Source: Pseudomonadota bacterium
Lineage (GTDB): Bacteria; Pseudomonadota; Gammaproteobacteria; Steroidobacterales; Steroidobacteraceae
DNA: 64,000 bases
Direction: 5' to 3'
NCBI GenBank assembly: GCA_023423065.1
Contig: JAFAGC010000130.1
Location: 62,001-126,000, forward strand
In this document: positions 17,877-25,411 of the stretch, in pieces
Layout of the letters: each line of letters begins with the position of its first letter
Position numbering within the stretch: position 1 is the first letter of the stretch
The notes under the pieces: generated by a model
Told to the model about the DNA's origin: nothing
What the model saw: only the letters and a program-made list of their open reading frames with translations
Databases searched by the model: none
Made by a program: the position numbers and the translations under genes

Positions 17877-18820
17877 TGCGACACGGTCAACGCCGGCCTG
17901 CAGGCCCGTCGTGCGGTCCCGGCATCAGCGTCTACCGCTAACGCCAGGGCGCCCAGAGGGCCAGACATCGTTCCGAGGCCAGGAGGCACGATGTACTGGG
18001 CGATTCCGGCTTCGAGCTCTTCAGCTTCAATGTAGTGATTGAGACTGACGCTCAGTGCTCTTTGAACTCGTTCGAACAAATGTGCCTGTGCGCTTAACAC
18101 TCCGCCGCCGAGGAAGATGCGCTGGGGCGCAGTCGTCAGCACCATGATGTGCAGCAGCTGAGCGAGATCGTGGGCAACGAAATCCCAAGCGGGATGATCC
18201 GTCGCAAGTTTCGATGCCGGCACGCCCGACCGAGCCTCGATTGCAGGTCCAGAAGCGAGGCCTTCGACACAGTCGCCGTGAAACGTGCAGATGCCTGGAA
18301 AACTGTCGCCGGGGCGCCGTACGGTGCGAATGTGTCCAAGCTCCGTGTGGTTCATACCAAAAATAGTTCTTCCGCCGACTACGGTACCGACTCCGATGCC
18401 CGTGCCGACGGTCACATATGCGAAATCGGTGAGCCCAACTCCGGCTCCCCAACGTCCCTCAGCAAGTGCCGCCCCGTTGACGTCGGTATCGAATCCGACG
18501 GGTAACCCAAACCTCTTCTCGAGACGTCGTGCAACGTCTGAATTCCGCCACCCCACCTTCGCGGTGCTGGTGACGAACCCGTAGGTGTTAGATTGCGTTC
18601 GCAAGTCCACAGGTCCGAATGAGGCGACTCCCAACGCCCGAATATTGCCGTATTGGCTTCGCCAGCGCTCAAGAATCCCCTCGATGTCGCGCAAGGTCTC
18701 GTCATATGCCCGAGTGGGCAAACGTTCCACGGCGCGGATGTCATCCGGGCCACTCCCCAGGATGCAGACACACTTTGTGCCGCCCATTTCGACGCCGGCA
18801 AACAACTCATTTGCAATCAT
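17873..18820 (-). CDS. ROK-family sugar kinase (fructokinase/mannokinase type)
   Basis: This 315-residue enzyme (start ATG at 18820) has the phosphate-binding EMGGTK near residues 11-16, a GTGIGVG turn and a zinc site. The zinc-site pattern (ELGHIRT, then CTFHGDCVEGLASGPA) is typical of Mak-type fructokinases, which also phosphorylate mannose. In the pathway it would convert mannose or fructose freed from mannan to the 6-phosphate using ATP in the cytosol. It is co-translated with the ROK repressor and divergent from the GH2 gene. An upstream in-frame extension to 18925 is possible but has no ribosome binding site and lacks family conservation. Confidence 0.85.
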   Translation of the reverse strand: MIANELFAGVEMGGTKCVCILGSGPDDIRAVERLPTRAYDETLRDIEGILERWRSQYGNIRALGVASFGPVDLRTQSNTYGFVTSTAKVGWRNSDVARRLEKRFGLPVGFDTDVNGAALAEGRWGAGVGLTDFAYVTVGTGIGVGTVVGGRTIFGMNHTELGHIRTVRRPGDSFPGICTFHGDCVEGLASGPAIEARSGVPASKLATDHPAWDFVAHDLAQLLHIMVLTTAPQRIFLGGGVLSAQAHLFERVQRALSVSLNHYIEAEELEAGIAQYIVPPGLGTMSGPLGALALAVDADAGTARRACRPALTVSQ

Positions 18821-18982
18821 TATCTCTACCGCACGGAATTTCCGACCGCCGTGCAATGCGGTCGTAGGGGCCATGAGAATGGCCCCTGACGCTCCAACGC
18901 CGCAGCCGCTGATGCTTGCCACCAATGATTGTCGGGAGGAGTACTCACCTCAGATCCCTGCTCGACGCCTTCCATCACCGTC

Positions 18983-19011
18983 CGAGGTATTCGTCACAGT
19001 GACAATATAAT
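18983..19011 (+). promoter_or_regulatory. GH2 promoter with overlapping palindrome
   Basis: A consensus -10 TATAAT lies at 19006-19011, and the -35 region (18983-18988) is poor. Between them is the perfect palindrome GTCACAGTGAC (18993-19003), well placed to be a repressor site covering the promoter of the beta-mannosidase gene. Confidence 0.5.
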
Positions 19012-19061
19012 TCGGCAAGTTGATTTAGTTATAGTACGGCATCTCTAGGAGGGTGGGAACC

Positions 19062-22000
19062 ATGCCGTACTTGCACTCAGTGCCCGCGTTGGCGCTTTTC
19101 TCAATCCTGTTTGCGTTTGCCGTTCCGGCAAATGCAGCCAATCGAGACGATAACTCAGGTCCTTACAACGTCAGGATTCTTGAAGGTGGTGAGGGCCTGT
19201 CGCGAAAACTCTCGCCCGAGACCGCATCGTTGGAGGCAGGCGGTTCGTGGTCCATGACCGGTTGGATAAACCCGACGCGAGTTCAGGCGGAGTTCACGCC
19301 TATCTTGTCGGTCGGTGGGAAAAGTGCCACGGCTCGTGTGCTCGCGCTGGGTGGCGGAAAATTGTCGATGCGTATCGGCGACAACGTCCTTGCAAGCTCT
19401 GTAGAAGTACCTGCGGGCATCTGGACGGCAGTCGCGGCCACATATGACGGCAGTCGGATCCGACTATATGTAAACGGGAAGGAAGTGACCTCAGGGGAAA
19501 TGAGCGGCCGCGCAGCGGACCCGCAGCTCGATGTGGCACCGGTCATTCGAGACGACAATGCCGTGCACTTTGGCGGACATCTGGCGGAGCTCAAACTACA
19601 CAAGAATGCACTGTCGGCACAGGAAGTACGCGCGCTCGCGGGCTCGAGACCGAACTTCGACTTGACGGTATTTCATGAGGTCGGCGGACACTGGCCCTGG
19701 CAGGTGCGACAGTGGAGAGGACTGCAGGAACCACAAGATCCCTGGACCCTGCCGAAAGGCAAGGCCGCACCCGACAAGCCCGTCGCCAAACCCCTCTTCC
19801 TCAAGCCTGAGTTGATTGCTGCGGGCGGCAACGTATGGACGCTCGGAAGGTGGCGGCTGGCTGAGGCGCCAACGATTTCCGCGACACCAGAAGAAATCTC
19901 TCACCCTAACTATTCGGATGCCGCGTGGTACCTCGCAACGGTGCCTGGAACCGTACTGACGACCCTCATCGACCGCGGTGTGTATCCAGACTACGACCAT
20001 GGCCTCAACAATATGGCCATCCCAGAGCGGCTGGCGCGTCAGGATTACTGGTATCGCACACGTTTCGAGCTACCGGCGGCCCTTGCAGGCAAGCGCCTGA
20101 CGCTCACGTTTAAGGGAATCAATTACGCCGCGGAGGCCTGGATCAATGGCGCGCGGGCGGGGAACATTCGCGGCGCCTTCATCCGCGGCGTGTTCGATGT
20201 CACCGAGGTCGTAAACCCGGGTCAGGTCAACGTCGTTGCTGTGCGCGTGTCACCGCCGCCGCATCCAGGAATTCCGCATGAAGAGTCGATAGCGGCGGGC
20301 CCCGGTGAAAATGGCGGCTGGATAGCCATCGACGGACCCACGTTCGCGGCGGCGGAAGGCTGGGACTGGATCCCAGGCATTCGCGATCGCAATACGGGTC
20401 TTTGGCAGGACGTGGAGTTGCGCGCCAGCGGCGAGGTTCGCCTTCTGGACCCGCAGGTGCTCACGCTGCTGCCGTTGCCGAAAACGGATCGCGCCGAGGT
20501 CACGATCGTCGCGCCGCTCGAGAATACGCATGCTCGCCCGGTCGAAGTCACGGTAACTGCCGCGTTCGAAGGCGCAAACGTCACCAAGACCATTCAGGCC
20601 GCGCCGGGACGCAGTGAAGTCCGCTTTTCACCCTCGGAATTTTCCGCGCTCAACATCCAGAATCCTCGCCTGTGGTGGCCGAACGGATATGGCGAGCCCG
20701 CGCTCTACAATCTTAAGCTCTCGGCCAGCGCCGCAGGCAGCGCATCTGACTCGAAGGAACTTCGTTTTGGCATCCGCCATGTAACCTACGAGTTTTCCTT
20801 GTTTGATTCGAATGGGCGGCTTCGCAGAGTCGAAGTGGACGTAGCGCGGGGTCACGCGCTCGGTGAACGCCTCATCGACAACACACACGAGAAGATCAAG
20901 AAGAGCCCAATGGGATGGGCGGCATCACTCACGCCGGCTGGCGAAAAATCCTCGGCCGTTCGTGAACTCTCCGATCCTCTCGAATATCCGCATCTCACGT
21001 TGCGCGTGAACGGCGTGCGAATTCTCGCGCGCGGCGGCAACTGGGGCATGGACGACTCACGCAAGCGAATCCAACGCGAGCGCCTCGAGCCCTATTTCAA
21101 GCTTCAAAAGGCCGCGAATCTGAACGTGATCCGCAACTGGATGGGCACCAACACTCAGGATTCGTTCTACGAGCTCTGCGACGAGTATGGAATGATGGTG
21201 CTCAACGACTTCTGGGCGTCCACGCAGGACTTCCAGGTCGAGCCGCAGGATCCGCAGCTGTTCCTCGAGAACGCGATCGATACGGTGCAGCGTTATCGCA
21301 ATCACCCGTCGATCGTGCTCTGGTTCGGCCGCAACGAAGGCGTGCCGCAACCGATCCTCAACGAGGGGCTCGGCGACGTCGTGGCGGAATATGATGGCAC
21401 ACGGCACTTCATGGGCAGCTCGAACGTCGTCAACCTTTCGGGCTCGGGGCCTTACAACTACCGGCCGCCCGTGGGCTACTTCACGGACCTGGCACCGGGC
21501 TTCTCCGTGGAGACGGGTACGCCTTCACTGGCTACCTTGGAGGCCATCGAGGCCATGGTGCCGAAAGAGGATCGCTGGCCCATCTCCGACGCCCTCGCCT
21601 ATCACGACTGGCATTTCGGCGGAAACGGGGACATCAAGACTTTCATGGAGACGCTCGCGACGCGTTACGGTGAAGGAAAGAGCCTGGAGGATTTCGAGCG
21701 CAAGGCGCAGATGATGAACTACGAGACCTACCGCGCGATGTTCGAGGGTCTACAGGCTCATCTTTGGACTAAAAATTCCGGACGGCTCCTGTGGATGTCG
21801 CATCCTGCCTGGCCATCGAATCACTGGCAGATCTACAGCCACGACTACGACACGCACGCGGCGTACTACGGCGTGAAGAAGGCAACCGAGCCGATGCACG
21901 TGCAGATGAATCTCCCCGACTTCACGCTGAGCGTAGTCAACACGACTCTGGAAGCTCACCGAGGGCTCAAGCTCGTTTCGGAAATAAAAACACTCGACAA

Positions 22001-22505
22001 CCAGAGCCTTTCGCGACGGGAAGACTCAATCGAGGCGGTGGCGAACTCCGTGACACACACTCCCGCACTGCCGTTGGACAGCTTGCTGCAGAAGCATCCG
22101 GTCGTACTCGTGCGGCTCGCGCTACGCGACGCCGCGGGCAAGACCCTCTCTGAAAACACGTACGTTCAGAGCAAGGACAATGCCAGCCTGCAGGCGCTCA
22201 ACGAACTTGCTCAGCAGAAGCTTGCCGTCGAGTCGAGCGTGGAGCGGAACGCTGACGAGCAATTGGTCCGGATTCGAATCTCCAATCAGGGCAACTCGCC
22301 GACACTGTCCGTGAAACTGACGCTGGTCGATGGAAAAGGCGCGCGCATTCTTCCCGCGCTCTACAGTGACAATTATCTGGATTTGTTTCCGGGTGAAACG
22401 CGTCAGGTCGAAATCCGCTATCCCGCAACTGCGGACGCCCGCCCGTCACTCAAGATCCGTGGCTGGAATACGCAATCGCGCACGGTTCGCGTAGCGGCTC
22501 GCTAA
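19062..22505 (+). CDS. secreted LamG-GH2 glycosidase (beta-mannosidase type)
   Basis: This 1147-residue exported enzyme starts at the ATG at 19062, nine bases after AGGAGG. A GTG nine bases upstream is less likely. A signal peptide is followed by a LamG/concanavalin-like module (about residues 40-190), then the GH2 set: sugar-binding jelly roll (LPAALAGKRLTLTFKGINYA), immunoglobulin-like domains and a TIM barrel. The acid/base is Glu759 in FGRNEG and the nucleophile is probably Glu817 in SVETGTPS. The barrel resembles beta-mannosidases and exo-glucosaminidases more than LacZ. It probably trims manno-oligosaccharides released by the GH5 enzyme. It is divergent from the ROK kinase-repressor operon. 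Confidence 0.85.
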   Translation: MPYLHSVPALALFSILFAFAVPANAANRDDNSGPYNVRILEGGEGLSRKLSPETASLEAGGSWSMTGWINPTRVQAEFTPILSVGGKSATARVLALGGGKLSMRIGDNVLASSVEVPAGIWTAVAATYDGSRIRLYVNGKEVTSGEMSGRAADPQLDVAPVIRDDNAVHFGGHLAELKLHKNALSAQEVRALAGSRPNFDLTVFHEVGGHWPWQVRQWRGLQEPQDPWTLPKGKAAPDKPVAKPLFLKPELIAAGGNVWTLGRWRLAEAPTISATPEEISHPNYSDAAWYLATVPGTVLTTLIDRGVYPDYDHGLNNMAIPERLARQDYWYRTRFELPAALAGKRLTLTFKGINYAAEAWINGARAGNIRGAFIRGVFDVTEVVNPGQVNVVAVRVSPPPHPGIPHEESIAAGPGENGGWIAIDGPTFAAAEGWDWIPGIRDRNTGLWQDVELRASGEVRLLDPQVLTLLPLPKTDRAEVTIVAPLENTHARPVEVTVTAAFEGANVTKTIQAAPGRSEVRFSPSEFSALNIQNPRLWWPNGYGEPALYNLKLSASAAGSASDSKELRFGIRHVTYEFSLFDSNGRLRRVEVDVARGHALGERLIDNTHEKIKKSPMGWAASLTPAGEKSSAVRELSDPLEYPHLTLRVNGVRILARGGNWGMDDSRKRIQRERLEPYFKLQKAANLNVIRNWMGTNTQDSFYELCDEYGMMVLNDFWASTQDFQVEPQDPQLFLENAIDTVQRYRNHPSIVLWFGRNEGVPQPILNEGLGDVVAEYDGTRHFMGSSNVVNLSGSGPYNYRPPVGYFTDLAPGFSVETGTPSLATLEAIEAMVPKEDRWPISDALAYHDWHFGGNGDIKTFMETLATRYGEGKSLEDFERKAQMMNYETYRAMFEGLQAHLWTKNSGRLLWMSHPAWPSNHWQIYSHDYDTHAAYYGVKKATEPMHVQMNLPDFTLSVVNTTLEAHRGLKLVSEIKTLDNQSLSRREDSIEAVANSVTHTPALPLDSLLQKHPVVLVRLALRDAAGKTLSENTYVQSKDNASLQALNELAQQKLAVESSVERNADEQLVRIRISNQGNSPTLSVKLTLVDGKGARILPALYSDNYLDLFPGETRQVEIRYPATADARPSLKIRGWNTQSRTVRVAAR

Positions 22506-22549
22506 CGAAGGGGTTCCTCATGCGCTCGATGAAGATGGCGAAGGGCTTC

Positions 22550-22857
22550 TCAGGATAAGGCGATTGCGAATGCGCGCTTGCCCAGTGCTCGTTTATGCGC
22601 CGATGGATCGATTCCATTCGCGAGCATGGAGCGCGCCGCCTGGTGACGAGCCCTCGCCTCCTCTAGCGAAACATCCGGCCTGGTGCCGAGAGCGAGGGTG
22701 TTGTACCTGCCACAAAATCGGTAGTTATATCGCCAATACCGACCCCCATTTGGCATCACTAACAAGTACAAGCCACCGCCATGGAATACTTTTCGCGAGT
22801 AGCGCAGAGGCGCCGTGTCATCAGGCGCTTTGCTGCGTTTCTTTAAGTATGAGATCT
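22550..22857 (-). pseudogene. tyrosine integrase remnant (N-terminal DUF4102 domain)
   Basis: This outer part of the fused frame matches the N-terminal arm-type DNA-binding domain of P4-like integrases (FHGGGLYLLV, then LALGTRPDVSLEEARARHQA). It lacks both a start of its own and the entire catalytic domain, and it stops 45 bases from the end of the GH2 gene. It is a clear relic of an integrated element at the border between the sugar locus and the mobile region. Confidence 0.75.
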
Positions 22858-23632
22858 GGTGCATTGGCGGTCGGGCCGGAGGAAGCCGCCTTCGCGGGGA
22901 GCTCCACGACAAAGGGTTCGCCAAAGCGTGATCCCAGAGAGACTTCAGCGACAAGCGCCCATTAGACCGACCGCCAAAGGAGAACTGTCGTTTGTGTATA
23001 CGGTGCGCGAGTTCGACGCCAGCAAGTGCAGTAGCGGCCGTCTCCAATGACTTGAAGCCCAACATTGAAGCGCAGCGACGTTTAATCGCACGGTGATCTT
23101 GCTCCACAATGTTGTTGAGATAGCGGCAACTTCTTACCAGTACCGATTTCCATCTCGTGTCCTCGTCAGTTAGCAGGCGAACTGCCCGATGACTTGCGGC
23201 GTGACCGTCGAGAGTGATTTTCCGCGGCCACACTGATTGCTGGGTTGCGACCGCCTTGCGGAAAAATGCCTGCGCGGCTTCGATTCCTCGATCCTCTCGC
23301 AACAGTGAATCGACGGACTTGCCGTGTTTATCGACAGCACGATAGAGATATGCCGATTTGCCGCAAACGCGGATGGCAGTCTCATCCATGCGCCAAGAGG
23401 AATTCACCCGAGTCGCGTACCTGGCCCACCTTCTTTCGTATTCCGGTACGTAGCGCAACACCCAGCGCATGATCGTCGTATGCGTCACGACGATGCCGCG
23501 CTCGGCCATCATGGCAGCCAAGTCTCGGTAGCTCAGTCGGTAGGTTATGTACCAGCGGACGCAGAGCTCAATGGTTTCGGTCTGGAACCTGCGACCTCGA
23601 TAGATCGGGTCGCGCTCGATTGGCTGAGTCAT
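22550..23632 (-). CDS. IS6-family transposase fused to integrase fragment
   Basis: A single 360-codon frame. Residues 1 to about 255 form an IS6/IS26-type DDE transposase: an N-terminal HTH (YRDLAAMMAERGIVVTHTT), WRMDETAIRV with the first Asp, ITLDGHAASHRAV with the second, and NNIVEQDHRAIKRR with the Glu. The frame then runs through the left terminal repeat into about 90 residues of a tyrosine-integrase arm-binding (DUF4102) domain, including GGGLYLLVMPNGGRYWRYNY and the LALGTRPDVSLEEAR region. Normal IS6 transposases end near residue 240. The fusion is most simply a read-through created where the IS landed in an integrase gene. The transposase part looks intact. Confidence 0.85.
   Translation of the reverse strand: MTQPIERDPIYRGRRFQTETIELCVRWYITYRLSYRDLAAMMAERGIVVTHTTIMRWVLRYVPEYERRWARYATRVNSSWRMDETAIRVCGKSAYLYRAVDKHGKSVDSLLREDRGIEAAQAFFRKAVATQQSVWPRKITLDGHAASHRAVRLLTDEDTRWKSVLVRSCRYLNNIVEQDHRAIKRRCASMLGFKSLETAATALAGVELAHRIHKRQFSFGGRSNGRLSLKSLWDHALANPLSWSSPRRRLPPARPPMHQISYLKKRSKAPDDTAPLRYSRKVFHGGGLYLLVMPNGGRYWRYNYRFCGRYNTLALGTRPDVSLEEARARHQAARSMLANGIDPSAHKRALGKRAFAIALS
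22858..22884 (+). repeat. left terminal inverted repeat of IS6 element
   Basis: It begins GGTGCATTGGCGG and ends GCCGGAGGAA. It matches the right repeat at all but about five positions plus a one-base gap. The transposase reading frame passes through it. Confidence 0.75.
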
Positions 23633-23657
23633 TCATGCTCTCCTTAAAAGGCACGAA

Positions 23658-23683
23658 TTCCTCCGCTTTTCCGCCAACGCACC
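23658..23683 (-). repeat. right terminal inverted repeat of IS6 element
   Basis: Read inward on the minus strand it begins GGTGCGTTGGCGG and ends AGCGGAGGAA, the partner of the left repeat. It lies 25 bases upstream of the transposase start. Confidence 0.75.
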
Positions 23684-23980
23684 AGAACCTCGAAATACCC
23701 TACGCTCGCACACTGGTTGTCGGCGACATGATGCCAAAACGTTGCTTCATTTCGGACTCTTTTCGCTCATTGTGCGCAGTATTGCAATCGCCCTTTCGCC
23801 ATTCTCCTTTGATCAAGCCGACGCGCCCTGGGCGGCACGATTTGATGGTTCAATTTTCTCTGAACAGACTATGGGTCGGCACGTGCGTGTCAGAGCAACT
23901 GGCCTGGGACCGACGATTCCGGCGGTCGCAATGAACCGATCTCAACTATGCCGTGTGCCGATTGTCAGAAGCTCCCCTGC
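23684..23980. other. no recognisable gene
   Basis: About 300 bases between the IS and the coiled-coil gene. Open frames here have no family resemblance or ribosome binding site. The integrase start is not found on this side of the IS, so the flank was rearranged. Confidence 0.4.
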
Positions 23981-25288
23981 CTAGCGCTGGCCATGCCGTG
24001 CCTTCTCTTCCGGTGATTGCCACTGGTCGAATTGCTCGAGTACATCCGCAGTGCTCATGAGCATTCGTCCGTGTTTTAACTGGTCAAGGATCCGTTCCCG
24101 GCGCAAGCCCGACAATTCTGCAGCCCGCAATTCCACATCTTTGAAGAATGCCTCTCTGTCGCGAGCTTCCACCCAAGCAGACATGATGCGGCGCAACTCG
24201 GCGTGACTTTGCTTCTGCGCTTCGGCGATTCGGCGTTGCTCCTCTTCATGCCGCCACTTTTCGCGTTGCTCTTCCCAGTCTTGCCGCTGCAGTTCGAGCT
24301 TTCGAAGCGTCTCGTTTATTTGCCTTGTCACTTCCCCAACGGACCTCTCGAGTGTCGTCACGATCGACTCGGCACTTGCATCCAGCGGCTGATCCTTCTC
24401 ATCCCAAAGTCGCTTCCATTGCGTACCTCTGAATGCGGAATAGATCTGCAGCCGGAGGCGCCCAGTCGGAAACTGCCGTTTGGTTGTCCAGGTCGTGTCA
24501 AGTCCGTACCGTCGCTTAGAAGGTTTGTATTCCGAGTCCCGGATGTACTTGCCATCGACATATCTCGCGATGACTTCTTCAGCCATCTCGATTGTTGTGA
24601 GGCCGAACTCGACTTCACCGACATAGACCACCGTTGGGCACGACGGCGACCAAAGATTGGTGTAGCTATCTAGCGGTCCCGGCGGTTTCTCAAGCATGTC
24701 GGGCGCGCGCCGCTGATTTTCTTCGTAATCTCGCTCAAACAAGACTCGATGCCCGCGGGCCTCGAAAGCTTGAAACAACGTATTGGCGAATGTCAGCGCG
24801 CGATCCAGCATCGGCCGAGTCACGATGACGTCAACAAGAGCCTTCTTGTCTGGCTTTAAGTATCCCAGCTCGTGGGAGAAGCGCCCTTTCTCGAAGTGCG
24901 CCTTTGCACCCGAGATCATGTGATGCAGGCTCGCTTTTTCAGGCTGCGCCGATCGAAGTTGCGAGCTGAGTTTCGCTCCTGTTGATGACGGCGTGCCTGG
25001 CGCTGGAAGGCTGACTGATATCCCCTTCATCCAGCTCAGCTGGTCACCGGGCTTAGCCGGCGGCAGTGCCGGTGCTGCTGGAGCGCGACCAACCGCTGCT
25101 TTCCCCCAATAGCCCGCCGCTGGCCGAGGAACATTCAGCGCCGTACAGACACGTGCCATGTAGCTCGATGACACGCCGAAAGCCGAAGCAACTCTAAGCA
25201 TCGGCTTAGACCAGACGAGTTCGTAGAGCGCTTCGCGGCTGATGGGCTGATGGGTACTAAGCGGTTGTTTCTTGTCGTCCGGCTTCAC
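23981..25288 (-). CDS. hypothetical protein, N-terminal HTH-like and C-terminal coiled coil
   Basis: A 435-residue protein of unknown function. I place the start at the GTG at 25288 because upstream codons would overlap the divergent gene and lack conserved residues. The N-terminus (SREALYELVWSKPM, then FGVSSSYMARVCTALNVPRP) reads like a small HTH module widely found in hypothetical proteins of mobile elements. A Pro/Ala-rich linker follows, then an alpha/beta middle part (about 155-310), and then a strongly charged coiled coil (about 335-400, KLELQRQDWEEQREKWRHEE). It is divergent from a large GTPase gene across a promoter full of repeated sites, suggesting the two form one system, perhaps defensive. 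Confidence 0.65.
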   Translation of the reverse strand: MKPDDKKQPLSTHQPISREALYELVWSKPMLRVASAFGVSSSYMARVCTALNVPRPAAGYWGKAAVGRAPAAPALPPAKPGDQLSWMKGISVSLPAPGTPSSTGAKLSSQLRSAQPEKASLHHMISGAKAHFEKGRFSHELGYLKPDKKALVDVIVTRPMLDRALTFANTLFQAFEARGHRVLFERDYEENQRRAPDMLEKPPGPLDSYTNLWSPSCPTVVYVGEVEFGLTTIEMAEEVIARYVDGKYIRDSEYKPSKRRYGLDTTWTTKRQFPTGRLRLQIYSAFRGTQWKRLWDEKDQPLDASAESIVTTLERSVGEVTRQINETLRKLELQRQDWEEQREKWRHEEEQRRIAEAQKQSHAELRRIMSAWVEARDREAFFKDVELRAAELSGLRRERILDQLKHGRMLMSTADVLEQFDQWQSPEEKARHGQR

Positions 25289-25337
25289 GAGATGTTCCAG
25301 ATAGGTGCAATGGATGGGATGGGTAACTAGGCTCGAG

Positions 25338-25399
25338 TGCGTTGTTCCACGTTGTTCTTGACTCCCGCTACGAGCGGCGGTACAACGCGGTACAACGCA
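25338..25399. promoter_or_regulatory. repeated operator-like sites in divergent promoter
   Basis: Two direct copies of GGTACAACGC occur at 25379-25398, and the inverted counterpart TGCGTTGTTCCACGTTGTTC is at 25338-25357. Thus four half-sites of core ACAACG/CGTTGT face each other between the coiled-coil gene and the GTPase gene. The layout suggests cooperative binding by one regulator controlling both. Confidence 0.5.
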
Positions 25400-25411
25400 T
25401 TCGAGGCCCCT

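Larger units (their letters stand above)
22858..23683 (-). mobile_element. IS6-family insertion sequence (about 826 bp)
   Basis: The element is bounded by imperfect inverted repeats of about 27 bases that begin GGTGC(A/G)TTGGCGG and end CGGAGGAA. It contains one transposase gene, and the length is typical of IS6. The bases just outside (tgagatct left, agaacctc right) do not match, so there is no target duplication. That is common after IS26-like cointegrate or adjacent-deletion events and may explain why the integrase is only a fragment. Confidence 0.75.

Noticed and set aside
22850..23691. Eight-base target-site duplication of the IS6 element
   Set aside because: The flanks tgagatct and agaacctc do not match in either orientation, so no duplication can be claimed.
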